Assembly (NCBI GenBank): GCA_965221785.1
Contig: CBDCSR010000002.1
Coordinates: forward strand, 1,284,132-1,348,131
DNA length: 64,000 nucleotides
Reading direction: 5' to 3'
DNA from: BD2-11 sp965221785
Lineage (GTDB): Bacteria > Gemmatimonadota > Gemmatimonadetes > Longimicrobiales > Gaopeijiaceae
The position numbers were made by a program, and so were the translations under genes. The notes below the pieces were generated by a model. The model searched no databases. It was not told the origin of the DNA and was given only the letters and a program-made list of their open reading frames with translations. Shown piece after piece: positions 34,187 to 43,321 of this stretch. Every line of letters begins with the position of its first letter. Position 1 is the first letter of the stretch.

Positions 34187-36499
34187 ATGACGCGCGACCT
34201 GGCAGCCCGTGGACAAACTCCGCCCGGCATTCGAGCGGCGGTGACCGTGGTGGCCCTGGCTGGCTTCCTGCCGGGATGCGTCCCGGCGCCCGCGCCCCAG
34301 CAGTCCGACCTCTCCGGCCTTTGTTCCGCGGGGGCCCGCGGCGCCCGGCTGGCCGGCGGCGCAGCCTCTCCCGTGGGGCAGACGCCCACGGACCTCTTCT
34401 GCTTCGACCTGCACGCGACCGCCGCCGCGCGGGACGCCTCGGGGGTGGTCGAACTGGGCCGCGTGCCCGGTCCCTTCGGGGTGACGGTGACCGCCGAGGG
34501 CAACCATGTGTCCAGCCTGACCGCCTGGATCACCGGACTTCCCGACCCGAGCCAACTGGGTCCATTCGAGGCCTACGTGGCCTGGGCCGCCACGGCCACG
34601 CTGGATCCCGTGATCCGCCTCGGACCGGTGGGGAACGGCCGCAATCCACTCGGCCGCATCTCCTTCAACAAGTTCCTCATCCTGATCACCGCGGAGGCTT
34701 CGGCGGACGCCACCGAGCGCGAAGGGCGTCTAGTCCTGCGTGGCCGCTCCCCCAGCAGCCTGATGGAAGCCCACGACCTGCTGGCCCAGGCCCCCGAGGC
34801 GCTCCGCGCGCCTGCGGAAATGTCACATGAGCACGCCGGCGCCATGGACGGAGCCGCGTGGAACCTGCCCCCCATGTACCCCGGCCTGCCGATGCTCCCG
34901 GGCATCATGGCGCTCCGGCCGCGGGTGGATGCCTGGCTTCCCCAAGCCCCGGCGCCGGAGGACCTCCGGCCGGTCCGGCCGCGCCAGCTGGTGCGGCTCG
35001 GCGACGGCGGCACCCTGGACCTCGAAGCCGACTTCGTCCGCCGTGACATCGGCGGCCACCCGGTGGTCATGCTGGCATTCAACGGGCAGCAGCCCGGCCC
35101 GCTCATCCAGGTGCCCGAGGGCGCGACCATCTTCGTCAACTTCACCAACCGCACGCCGCTGCCGACGGCCATCCACTGGCACGGCATCCGCCTCGACAAC
35201 CGCTTCGACGGCGTCCCCGGCGTCACCCAGGACCCGGTCGAGCCCGGCGAGACCTTCCGCTACCGGATCCATTTCCCGGACGCCGGCATCTACTGGTACC
35301 ATCCTCATCACCGCGAGGACGTCCAGCAGGAGATGGGTCTCTACGGGAACCTGCTGGTGGACTCGCCGCGACCCGACTACTACGGCCCGGCGAACCGGGA
35401 ACAGGTGCTGATGCTGGACGACCTCCTGCTGGGCGAGGACGGCATCGTGCCCTTCGGGGAAGACTCGAGCAACTACGCGCTCATGGGCCGCTTCGGGAAC
35501 ATCCTTTTCGTGAACGGCGAGCCGGAGTACGCGCTGAGCGTCCGGCGCGGAGAGGTGGTGCGCTTCTTCCTCACCAACGTCTCCAACACGCGGACGTTCA
35601 ACCTGTCGTTCGCTCGCGCGGACGAGGGTTCCGCCCCGCTCGACTCGTCCGGCGAACGCGAAGCCAACACGGACGCTTCCGCTCCCGCTCCAGTGCCCGT
35701 CAAGGTAGTGGCCTCCGACGTGGGCAAGTTCGAACGGGAGGTGATGGCCGAGAGCGTCGTCATCGCCCCGGCCGAGCGCTACGTCGTGGAGGTGCGCTTC
35801 GACGAAGCCGGCGAGTTCGCGCTCTCCAACCGGGTGCAGGCCATCAGCCACCGCGAGGGCGTTTTCTTCAGCGAGTCGCGGGAGATGGGCCGGGTCGTCG
35901 TCGACCCCGCACCCACCGCGGTCGATCACGCACCCGCCTTTGCGACCCTGCGCGAGAACGTGGACGTAACACGCGATATCGACGCCTACCGCGAGCACTT
36001 CGAGCGGCCCGTCGACCACGCGCTCGATCTCACCCTCGAAGTCGAGGACCTGCCCCGCCCAGTGGAGCAGTCGATGCTCTACGACTGGGCGTACTTCAAC
36101 CCGGTGGAGTGGAGCGGCACCATGCCGGTCATGAACTGGGCGAGCGACGGCGGCCAGGCGCGCTGGATCCTGCGCGAACCCGGAAGCGGACGCGAGAACA
36201 TGGACATCCGCTGGAGCTTCCGGGTGGGGGACGTGGTGAAGATCCGGCTCCACAACGACCGCAACGCCTTCCACGCCATGCAGCATCCGCTGCACATCCA
36301 CGGACAGCGCTTCCTGGTGCTCTCGCAGAACGGCGTCCCCAACGACAACCTTGTGTGGAAGGACACGGTGCTTCTGCCGACCGGCTCCACCACCGATATC
36401 CTGCTCGAGCTCTCCAACCCGGGACGCTGGATGGTTCACTGCCACATCGCGGAGCACCTGGAGGCCGGGATGAAGTTCGTCTTCGAGGTCGAGCCGTGA
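34187..36499 (+). CDS. Multicopper oxidase lipoprotein with fused N-terminal partner domain
   Basis: A 770-residue lipoprotein (lipobox LPGC, about C33). Residues ~55-215 match the small secreted protein encoded at 30360-30962. A Met/His-rich stretch (MSHEHAGAMDGAAW, then repeated Met and Pro) leads into the oxidase, residues ~270-770. Copper motifs: IHWHGIRL, YWYHPHHREDVQQEMG, HAMQHPLHIHGQRF, HCHIAEHLEAGM. A 30-residue Ser/Glu/Pro-rich insert not present in the other oxidase lies near residue 490. The ATG is the first that gives a signal peptide; GGAAG lies three bases upstream. A divergent promoter region is shared with phoD. Confidence 0.85.
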   Translation: MTRDLAARGQTPPGIRAAVTVVALAGFLPGCVPAPAPQQSDLSGLCSAGARGARLAGGAASPVGQTPTDLFCFDLHATAAARDASGVVELGRVPGPFGVTVTAEGNHVSSLTAWITGLPDPSQLGPFEAYVAWAATATLDPVIRLGPVGNGRNPLGRISFNKFLILITAEASADATEREGRLVLRGRSPSSLMEAHDLLAQAPEALRAPAEMSHEHAGAMDGAAWNLPPMYPGLPMLPGIMALRPRVDAWLPQAPAPEDLRPVRPRQLVRLGDGGTLDLEADFVRRDIGGHPVVMLAFNGQQPGPLIQVPEGATIFVNFTNRTPLPTAIHWHGIRLDNRFDGVPGVTQDPVEPGETFRYRIHFPDAGIYWYHPHHREDVQQEMGLYGNLLVDSPRPDYYGPANREQVLMLDDLLLGEDGIVPFGEDSSNYALMGRFGNILFVNGEPEYALSVRRGEVVRFFLTNVSNTRTFNLSFARADEGSAPLDSSGEREANTDASAPAPVPVKVVASDVGKFEREVMAESVVIAPAERYVVEVRFDEAGEFALSNRVQAISHREGVFFSESREMGRVVVDPAPTAVDHAPAFATLRENVDVTRDIDAYREHFERPVDHALDLTLEVEDLPRPVEQSMLYDWAYFNPVEWSGTMPVMNWASDGGQARWILREPGSGRENMDIRWSFRVGDVVKIRLHNDRNAFHAMQHPLHIHGQRFLVLSQNGVPNDNLVWKDTVLLPTGSTTDILLELSNPGRWMVHCHIAEHLEAGMKFVFEVEP

Positions 36500-36563
36500 C
36501 AGCTCGGTGGGGGCGTGGCTCGCGCCGGATCCGACCCCGGCCGGACGCCATTCCGGACACCTT

Positions 36564-36607
36564 CCATTGTGCGGAAGCCGCCAGCCCATTGTGCGAAAGC
36601 TGCCAGT
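36564..36607. repeat. Two tandem 22-bp direct repeats
   Basis: Back-to-back copies of CCATTGTGCG(G/A)AAGC(C/T)GCCAG(C/T), 19 of 22 bases identical. They lie 48 bp before the amidohydrolase start in the 155-bp gap after the oxidase gene. The period of two helical turns suggests binding of a regulator to direct repeats. Confidence 0.55.
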
Positions 36608-36654
36608 CCCGCCTTTTTCATCCTCTGGAACGCAATCACGTGGGAGGAGGACCC

Positions 36655-38160
36655 ATGAGAGACGCACGCGAGCGAAACACCCCATTCGCGAACACGGTGC
36701 TGCTCGGCACCTTACTGGCGTGGTTCGCCGCCTGCGAGGCGCCCGCACCGCAGGATGCGGACGCCCCCGAGCCGGAGGCCGCCGTGGCCTCGGCGGCGGC
36801 GGATCCCGCCCAGGAGTTCGCCGACCTGATCGCCGTGGACGCCGACCCGGTCGCGCTCACGGGGGTGAAGCTCATCGACGGCACCGGAGAGGCCGCGCGG
36901 GACGGCCAGACCGTGGTGATCGCGGACGGACGGATCGCGGCGGTGGGGAACGACGGCGAGGTCGACGTGCCCGACGGCGCGGAGGTGGTCGACCTGTCGG
37001 GACACACGGTGATGCCCGGGTTGATCGGGTTGCACAACCACAGCTTCTACACGGCGGCCGGGGGGCGGGCGGCCCAGCTCTCCTTCAGCTCGCCACGCCT
37101 CTATCTGGCCTCCGGATTGACGACCATCCGCACCACGGGAGCCCGCGCCCCCTACGAGGAGATCAACCTCCAGGAGGAGATCGAGGCGGGGCTCGCCGTC
37201 GGGCCGACCATCTTCGTGACCGGACCCTATCTCACGGGTCAGCGGGGGAGCCGCACCATGGCGCAGCTGGACGGCCCCGAAACCGCGCGCCGGGTGGTGC
37301 GCTACTGGTCGGAAGAGGGCGTGGACTGGTTCAAGGCCTACACCTGGATCAGCCGCGCCGAGCTGGGCGCCGCGATCGAGGAAGCCCATGCCCACGGCAT
37401 AAACGTCACTGCGCATCTTTGCTCAGTGGGTTACAGGGAGGCGGTGGCGCTCGGGATCGACAACCTGGAGCACGGCCTGTTCGCCAACAGCGAGTACGAT
37501 CCCTCCAAGCAGCCCGACGAATGCCCGCCCGGATTCCGCAATACCTATGGGGACCTGGACGTCAACGGCCCCGAGGTGCAGCAGACCTTCCGCGACATGG
37601 TCGACAACGATGTGTCGATGACGTCGACGCTCGCCGTCTACGAGATCTCCGTTCCCGGCCGGGGTCCCCTCGATCCCCGCGTATGGGAGGTCCTGGCGCC
37701 CGAGGTGGCCGCCGACGTCCGGGCGCAGTTCGACCAGATCCGCGGCGCCGATCCCGCGTCCGGCGTGGGGCTCTCCCCGGAGCTGCTTCGAGTCGCGATG
37801 GACTACGAGTACGCCTTCGTGCAGGCCGGGGGCCTGCTGGCGGCCGGCGTCGATCCCACCGGCTACGGCGCCGCGCCTCCGGGGCTGGGCGACCAGCGCA
37901 ACTTCGAGCTGCTGCTGGAGGCCGGCTTCACCGCCCCCGAGGTGGTGGAGATCATGAGCGCCAACGGAGCGCGCGTGCTCGGCATCTTCGACGACGTGGG
38001 CAGCGTGGAGCCCGGGAAGCGCGCCGATCTCGCGGTCGTGGAGGGGGACGTGGAAGCGGACGGCAACATCCGGGGCACGAGCATCGTCTTCCGGCACGGC
38101 ATCGGCTGGGACAGTGACGCGCTCATCGAATCCGTGCGCGGCCTGATCGGGATCCGCTGA
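36655..38160 (+). CDS. Secreted metal-dependent amidohydrolase (lipoprotein)
   Basis: A 501-residue lipoprotein with lipobox FAAC (about C26) and an Ala/Glu/Pro linker. The amidohydrolase domain begins at ALTGVKLIDGTGEAARDGQ, with MPGLIGLHNHS supplying the first metal site (HNH in place of HxH), K in WFKAYTW as the probable carbamylated Lys, His in NVTAHLC and NLEHGLF, and Asp in AAGVDPTGYG. It ends with SVEPGKRADLAVVEGD, typical of imidazolonepropionase-like enzymes. The substrate is unknown. The start has a strong GGGAGGAGG site. The aminotransferase follows 28 bp later. Confidence 0.87.
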   Translation: MRDARERNTPFANTVLLGTLLAWFAACEAPAPQDADAPEPEAAVASAAADPAQEFADLIAVDADPVALTGVKLIDGTGEAARDGQTVVIADGRIAAVGNDGEVDVPDGAEVVDLSGHTVMPGLIGLHNHSFYTAAGGRAAQLSFSSPRLYLASGLTTIRTTGARAPYEEINLQEEIEAGLAVGPTIFVTGPYLTGQRGSRTMAQLDGPETARRVVRYWSEEGVDWFKAYTWISRAELGAAIEEAHAHGINVTAHLCSVGYREAVALGIDNLEHGLFANSEYDPSKQPDECPPGFRNTYGDLDVNGPEVQQTFRDMVDNDVSMTSTLAVYEISVPGRGPLDPRVWEVLAPEVAADVRAQFDQIRGADPASGVGLSPELLRVAMDYEYAFVQAGGLLAAGVDPTGYGAAPPGLGDQRNFELLLEAGFTAPEVVEIMSANGARVLGIFDDVGSVEPGKRADLAVVEGDVEADGNIRGTSIVFRHGIGWDSDALIESVRGLIGIR

Positions 38161-38188
38161 AACATCCAGAACCCACGGAGGCAAGCCC

Positions 38189-39304
38189 GTGAAGCTCGAC
38201 CGATTCGAGATGGAGCGCTGGCAGTCCGTCTTCGAGCACCGCGTCCGCTACAACCTCTCCGAGAGCGGCGTCGATCCCCTCTCTCTGGATGAACTGCTCG
38301 AACTCACCGGGATGGAGAACCTGGGAGCGTCGATCCTCGGCTATGGCCAGTCCAACGGATCGGACAAGCTGCGGGAACGCATCGCCGCCCTCTACGACAA
38401 CGTCACACCCGACGAAGTAGTGGTCACAACCGGGGGCGCCGAGGCCAACATGGCCGCGTGCTGGCAGCTCATGGAGCCCGGGACACCCGCCGCCGTCATG
38501 GTCCCGAACTACATGCAGGTACCCGGGCTGGTGCGGAACTTCGGCGGCCTGGTGCGTCCCTTCGAGCTGCGCGAGCAGTTGGGCTGGCAGCCCGACCTCG
38601 ACCAGCTGCGCGCCATCCTCGACGACGACGTGCGCTTCATCCTGATCACCAACCCCAACAACCCGACGGGCGTCTCGCTCACCGCCGAGTCACGCCGGGG
38701 CATCGTCGAAGCCGCCGAACGGGCGGGCGCATGGATCCTGTGCGACGAGGTGTACCAGGGCGCGGAGCTTTCCCGCATCCCCACGCCCTCCATGTGGGGC
38801 GAGTACGAGCGTACCATCGTGACCAACTCGCTCTCGAAGGCGTACGGCACGCCGGGGCTGCGCATCGGCTGGATCGTCGCCCCGGCCGACATCACCGAGA
38901 CCCTTTGGGCGCGCACCGACTTCACCACCATCACCCCGGCGACCCTTTCCGACGTCCTCGCGACCGCGGTTCTCGCTCCGGAAGCCCGCGCCCGCATCCT
39001 GGCGCGGACGCGCTCGATCCTCCGCAACAACCTGCCGCTGGTCACCGAGTGGATGGAGTCGTACAACGGCCTCTTCACCTACCATCCCCCCGACGCGGGC
39101 GCCATCTGCTACGTCCGCTACGACGCCCCCGTCAACTCGAGCGAGCTGGCCGAGAAGCTGCGCGCCGAGAAATCCGTGCTGGTGGTGCCCGGCGACCACT
39201 TCGGCATGGACCGCTACCTCCGGCTCGGGTTCGGTCCGCCCGAGCACGAGTTGCTGGAGGCGCTGGAGAAGATGGGGGCCGCGTTCGCGGAGGTGGTGGC
39301 CTAG
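38189..39304 (+). CDS. PLP-dependent aminotransferase (class I/II fold)
   Basis: A 371-residue cytoplasmic fold-type I enzyme. The PLP Lys lies in TNSLSKAYGTPGLRIGW, the Asn/Pro motif in ITNPNNPTGVSL, the Asp/Tyr pair in LCDEVYQGAEL, and the Arg near the end in DRYLRLGFG. The opening MERWQSVFEHRVRYNLSESG resembles the branch often named capreomycidine synthase-like, but the substrate cannot be assigned. The GTG start follows GGAGG with eight bases between. Probably an operon with the amidohydrolase. Confidence 0.88.
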   Translation: MKLDRFEMERWQSVFEHRVRYNLSESGVDPLSLDELLELTGMENLGASILGYGQSNGSDKLRERIAALYDNVTPDEVVVTTGGAEANMAACWQLMEPGTPAAVMVPNYMQVPGLVRNFGGLVRPFELREQLGWQPDLDQLRAILDDDVRFILITNPNNPTGVSLTAESRRGIVEAAERAGAWILCDEVYQGAELSRIPTPSMWGEYERTIVTNSLSKAYGTPGLRIGWIVAPADITETLWARTDFTTITPATLSDVLATAVLAPEARARILARTRSILRNNLPLVTEWMESYNGLFTYHPPDAGAICYVRYDAPVNSSELAEKLRAEKSVLVVPGDHFGMDRYLRLGFGPPEHELLEALEKMGAAFAEVVA

Positions 39305-39316
39305 CACGGTCCCCGC

Positions 39317-39967
39317 ATGCCCGACGCCAACTCCGTTCCCGGTCGCCTCCTCTCCCTGGACGCGTTCCGGGGGCTGACCATCGCGGGAATGGTGCTGGTC
39401 AACAACCCGGGAAGTTGGGCCTACGTGTACGCGCCGCTCGCCCACGCCGAGTGGCACGGCTGGACCCCCACCGATCTCATCTTCCCGTACTTCCTGTTCA
39501 TCGTCGGCGTCGCCCTGCCGTTCTCGTTCCGCCGCAGGCTCGACGAGGGAGGCGCGCGCGCGGACCTGTTCCGGCATGTCGTCCGCCGGTCGCTGATCCT
39601 CATCGGCATCGGCATGGCCATGCGCGCGATTCCGGACTTCGACTTCGGCGAGATGCGGCTTTACGGGGTGCTCCAGCGGATCGGGCTGGTGTATTTCGCC
39701 GCGGCCGGGCTCTACCTGTGGACGTCGTCCCGGGGGAGGATGGTCGCGACGTGCGCGCTCCTGCTGGGCTACTGGGCCGTGATGATGCTCGTGCCCGCGC
39801 CCGGCTCCGCGGCGGGCGACCTCTCTCCCGATGGCAACCTCGCGGCCCACATCGACCGCGTCCTCATGCCCGGCCGGCTCTGGGCGGGAAGCTGGGACCC
39901 CGAAGGCCTCCTCTCCACCTTCCCCGCGATCGCCACCTGCCGCCTCGGCGGATTGGTAAGGGTCTGA
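39317..39967 (+). pseudogene. Truncated DUF5009/heparan-alpha-glucosaminide acetyltransferase-like gene
   Basis: 216 codons matching the N-terminal half of this membrane acyltransferase family: LLSLDAFRGLTIAGMVLVNN, WHGWTPTDLIFPYFLFIVG, then SWDPEGLLSTFPAIAT. Full members have about 370 residues and several more helices after IATxLLGxLAG. Here homology stops at CRLGG and the frame ends VRV-stop six bases beyond a sequence that recurs at 49203. The gene is therefore cut by the accessory island. The missing C-terminal half is not elsewhere in the window. Confidence 0.8.
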
Positions 39968-40086
39968 ATCCCGGCAGGAAATCACGTAAAGTCTTACAGG
40001 ACTGCACGATCTGCGTTTTCTGCCATTCGACTGGACACTACTGGACCGTGACGCGAAAGCGGGAAAACCGGAGCCAATCGGCGGGA
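39947..40086. repeat. Left copy of 140-bp island-flanking direct repeat
   Basis: Aligned without gaps to 49203-49342 at a constant offset of 9256 bp; by hand count about 103 of 140 positions match. The best core is GGACTGCACGATCTGCG (39999-40015), identical in both, then TTTCTGCC. The copy starts with GGCGGAT at the last homologous codons of the broken acyltransferase gene. Inside it, ACTGGAC occurs twice 10 bp apart. Interpreted as an attachment-site-like sequence. Confidence 0.7.
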
Positions 40087-40181
40087 GTCGTCGCTGTCGT
40101 CCCCAGTCGATTCTCGGAGCCCTTGGTTCCGAGGCCGGTGCTGCGGGTTCGTTCGCGGCTCAGTCAGTACGCGACTCCGAT

Positions 40182-42941
40182 CTATACGAGGAATACTCTC
40201 ATGGCTTCGTCACCGAGGTGGTTGATCACCTTGACTGCAATCCGGCCAGAAGTCGGCTTGGAGAACGTCCGCGAGACACTGCGGCGGAGCGTGGCCCAAG
40301 CCTCCTGATCGATCTCGGCCTTGAGTGTTGTCTTCAGCGCCTTGTAGGGATCGTTGGCACCGAGGAAGTATGCTTGACGCACGAAGAAACTCTCCTCGTT
40401 GTAGTCCGTGTCGATGAACCAACACGCGATCCCATTCGTGTCGTGGGCACGGATCTCACCAGTGCTTGGGTGGAAGACATCGACGCCCTTGATCTCCACT
40501 TGGATCTTCCCGCCGCCAGCATCTTGGATCTCGATGTCAGGCTCGCCAAAGACCACGAAGAGGTTGCCCTTCCCGGTGTTCTTGAGTTCGTCCGCCATGT
40601 GGAGATCGGCGTTCATGCGAGCTTTGATGATAGGAACCCGGCCGAGCTTGGCGAAATCCGCCGACTGGGCATCGTAGTTGAACGCGCACGCGACCAGAGT
40701 GTCGAATCCAGCCTCTGCGGCCTCTCGCGCCGCAGCCGCGAGGTCTGGGCGGGAGACCGTGCCGAACTCCGGACCGATCAGGATGCCTGCCCGCTTCAAC
40801 CGATTCCCCTCAAGGTACTGGCCCACCGCACAAACGTGCTCGCCCGGCCACCCGCCGAGCGCCGTAAAATCAACCCGGTCGCTCCTGTGGACCTGCTGGA
40901 CGCCCGCAGTGCGCAACTGGTCGAGAATCACCCCGGCGAAGTCCTGTTCTACGCTCGTGGTTGGTCCCGACCGCTCCGCCAAACCGACCAATTCGTCGTC
41001 AACACCCACGGGTAGCATCCGGTGCGGCGACAGGCTCTCGACCGTGAACGGGCCAGCGACCCGGACGACGTTCTTGGCCAGATAGGGCTTGTCGTACAGG
41101 AACTCGAAGGGTGCCTTGGCGGCGATGGATGCGTCGACCTCCTTCTGTCGGGCGATACGGGCACTCCACCACCTGCTGTGGAGGTCCTGCACCTTGGGTG
41201 GCCATGATTCCTCCGGTTCTCTGGGAATCTCCCACTCCTGCCACTGGCTTTCGAGCAACGCGTTCAAGTGCTCCCGAATGGGATCCAAGGTCTCCCGATG
41301 CTCCTCCCAAATGACGTCGATCTCCGCATTGTGAGCGATTTGCTTCAGCGTGATGTGCGGCACCCGCTCGTAGACGAATCCCTGTCGAATGCGACCGTAG
41401 GTAGGCTGCTCGGACGGTGCCCGGCGCGCGACTTCCGCCTCCTTGCGCTGGCCCTCGGGACTGTCGGCGAGGAGGTAGTAGGGATAGCGGGCACCCATGA
41501 CCCGGGCTCGCGCCAGGGCGAGGGCCACGCGGGAGGTGTCGATCATGATCCAACGTCGGCCCCACTGCTCCGCGACGTAGGCTGTGGTGCCCGAGCCACA
41601 GGTCGGATCAAGAACGAGGTCGCCGGGGTCGGTAGTCATGAGAATGCAGCGTTGGACGGCTTCGGTAGCGGTTTGAACCACGTAGACTTTGGGATCGGTC
41701 CGACTCTGAACGCCTCCAACATCGAGCCAAACGTTGGTTCTTGGGAACGCGGCGAAGTCGTCCAGGAAACGGACGTAGGCAAGGGAGTTACCCTCCTGCG
41801 CGACGCGTCCACATCTCGCAAGTCGACCGAGGCCTTCAACGGTCGTCTTCCAATGGAGTCCCTTAGGCGGCAGCCAAGTCCGTCCTCTAAAGGAGAACTG
41901 TTGTTCTACATCGGCCCCGGACGCGCCCTGTGCGGTTAGCTGATCTAACCGCACAGGGCGCGTCCGGGGCTCGATTGCGAAACAACTCAGTGCTCCGAAG
42001 GACGAGGCGGGTCTATACTTGGAAGCCCCAGCGCCACCCATCACTTTCTTCTCGACCAAGGGACGGAACTTCATATCTGACCGTGACTTCGCATACCAAA
42101 CGAGGTAGTCGCAGACCGATGAGAGATGCCGGGAGGAGAACCCCGTGGTCTTCGCGTAGGAGATCAAGCTGACGAAGTTCTCGTCTCCGAACACCTCGTC
42201 CATCAGCGACCTTACGCGGTGCACGTTCTCGTCCCCGATCTGAACGAAGATCGACCCGCTTACCGACAGGAGGTCCCGGGCGGCGGTCAGCCGATCCCGG
42301 AGGTAGGTGAGGTACGAGTGCACGCCGTCCCGCCATGTGTCCCGGAACGCCTTGACCTGCTCGGGTTCGCGGGTGATGTGCTTCCGGTTGCCGTCCTTGA
42401 CGTCGCGGCTCGTCGTGGACCACTGGAAGTTGGAGTTGAACTTGATCCCGTAAGGCGGATCGAAGTAGATGCACTGGACCTTTCCGCGCAGATCCTCCCG
42501 CTCCGCTAGCGATGCCATAACGTGCAGGCTGTCCCCCAGGATCATCCGGTTGGACCAGTTGGCGTCGTGCTCGTAGAAGTCCGTCGGGGCGGCCCCCGGA
42601 GGAAGACCGTTGAAGTCGGCGAAGAGATCGATGGCCTCGTCAGGCGGCCCGGCGTCCTTGGCATGTTGAACGAGGTCGTCGATCAGGACCTTGGGGTGCA
42701 CCTTCTCCTGAATGTACAGAGGCGCGGCTTGGGCGATCAGGTCGCCTTGGTCCTGCTTGTCTTTGCCACGCCAGACGAGTTGGGGATCCAAGTCGCGGTT
42801 GCGGCGCTGGTACGCAACCTCGATGGGGGTCCTTTCGTCCTCGGCCATCACGGCCCGGAACTCTGCCGTGGGGATGTTCTTACGGCTGTCCTCAGCGTGC
42901 CTGATGGATTCGACCTTCTTGGGTGCCTTCTTGCGAGCCAT
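40182..42941 (-). CDS. Type III-like DNA adenine methyltransferase (Mod)
   Basis: A 919-residue N6-adenine methyltransferase of the beta arrangement: catalytic DPPY at 161-164 (CIYFDPPYGIKFNSNF) before the SAM loop DPTCGSGT at 445. It also has DRLTAARDLLSVSGSIFVQI, shared with Mod proteins. Residues ~550-919 form a large C-terminal region that probably includes target-recognition and Res-contact parts. The ATG was chosen because it lies 5 bp after the PIN gene stop and removes an unrelated N-terminal stretch. Residues ~324-343 are encoded by a perfect DNA inverted repeat, in frame. It would protect host sites from the adjacent Res. Confidence 0.85.
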   Translation of the reverse strand: MARKKAPKKVESIRHAEDSRKNIPTAEFRAVMAEDERTPIEVAYQRRNRDLDPQLVWRGKDKQDQGDLIAQAAPLYIQEKVHPKVLIDDLVQHAKDAGPPDEAIDLFADFNGLPPGAAPTDFYEHDANWSNRMILGDSLHVMASLAEREDLRGKVQCIYFDPPYGIKFNSNFQWSTTSRDVKDGNRKHITREPEQVKAFRDTWRDGVHSYLTYLRDRLTAARDLLSVSGSIFVQIGDENVHRVRSLMDEVFGDENFVSLISYAKTTGFSSRHLSSVCDYLVWYAKSRSDMKFRPLVEKKVMGGAGASKYRPASSFGALSCFAIEPRTRPVRLDQLTAQGASGADVEQQFSFRGRTWLPPKGLHWKTTVEGLGRLARCGRVAQEGNSLAYVRFLDDFAAFPRTNVWLDVGGVQSRTDPKVYVVQTATEAVQRCILMTTDPGDLVLDPTCGSGTTAYVAEQWGRRWIMIDTSRVALALARARVMGARYPYYLLADSPEGQRKEAEVARRAPSEQPTYGRIRQGFVYERVPHITLKQIAHNAEIDVIWEEHRETLDPIREHLNALLESQWQEWEIPREPEESWPPKVQDLHSRWWSARIARQKEVDASIAAKAPFEFLYDKPYLAKNVVRVAGPFTVESLSPHRMLPVGVDDELVGLAERSGPTTSVEQDFAGVILDQLRTAGVQQVHRSDRVDFTALGGWPGEHVCAVGQYLEGNRLKRAGILIGPEFGTVSRPDLAAAAREAAEAGFDTLVACAFNYDAQSADFAKLGRVPIIKARMNADLHMADELKNTGKGNLFVVFGEPDIEIQDAGGGKIQVEIKGVDVFHPSTGEIRAHDTNGIACWFIDTDYNEESFFVRQAYFLGANDPYKALKTTLKAEIDQEAWATLRRSVSRTFSKPTSGRIAVKVINHLGDEAMRVFLV
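41914..41970. repeat. Perfect 26-bp inverted repeat with 5-nt spacer inside mod
   Basis: Arms 41914-41939 and 41945-41970 are exact reverse complements, around the spacer CTGAT. TCG flanks both outer ends, like a 3-bp target duplication. The unit is 57 bp (19 codons) and keeps the mod frame; read on the minus strand it encodes PRTRPVRLDQLTAQGASG, and the plus strand reads a similar LTAQGASG. The mRNA could form a very stable hairpin. Confidence 0.9.
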
Positions 42942-42946
42942 GGCTG

Positions 42947-43321
42947 CTATGAGTCGTCTCGGGGGAACGCCGCGCCGAATCGGGCGGCAAGGGTACGAAG
43001 CGAACTGTCGGTGGTCCAAAGACGTGCGCCTCCGGGGACCACGACGGCGTGAAGCAGATGGGCGTCGATGAATCCGATGCCCGTGCCGTCCAGCCCCTCT
43101 GACTCGATCCAGTCGATTACTTCACCGTGGTCCCGGGCCTCGATTCGGGGCAGGTTGCGCCAGGAACGCAGGCGGTCGCTACGGCTCTTCAAACGACCGC
43201 AGGCGAGTTCACCGAGGACCATCGGGTGCATCAGGACCTTGGAAGCTCCGAGAAGCCTCGTGAGCGTCGGGTGCGGGTGCCGCAGGTGATCGATCCACAC
43301 GCTGGTGTCCACGAGGATCAT
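42947..43321 (-). CDS. PIN-domain ribonuclease (VapC-like) inside the R-M operon
   Basis: A 124-residue PIN protein with the full acidic quartet: D5 (MILVDTSVWIDHLR), E38 (VLGELACGR), D86 (GFIDAHLL) and D105 (WTTDSS). Such enzymes cut RNA with Mg2+ or Mn2+ and usually come with a VapB-type antitoxin. None is encoded on either side. The ATG overlaps the Res stop by four bases (ATGA) and the stop is 5 bp before mod, so Res, PIN and Mod are made from one transcript. It may be controlled by a partner in the operon or be an effector of the defence system. Confidence 0.85.
   Translation of the reverse strand: MILVDTSVWIDHLRHPHPTLTRLLGASKVLMHPMVLGELACGRLKSRSDRLRSWRNLPRIEARDHGEVIDWIESEGLDGTGIGFIDAHLLHAVVVPGGARLWTTDSSLRTLAARFGAAFPRDDS

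Noticed and set aside
36586..36607. Sigma-54 promoter on the minus strand (TGGCAG ... CGCAC)
   Set aside because: The spacing between GG and GC is two bases short of the -24/-12 rule.
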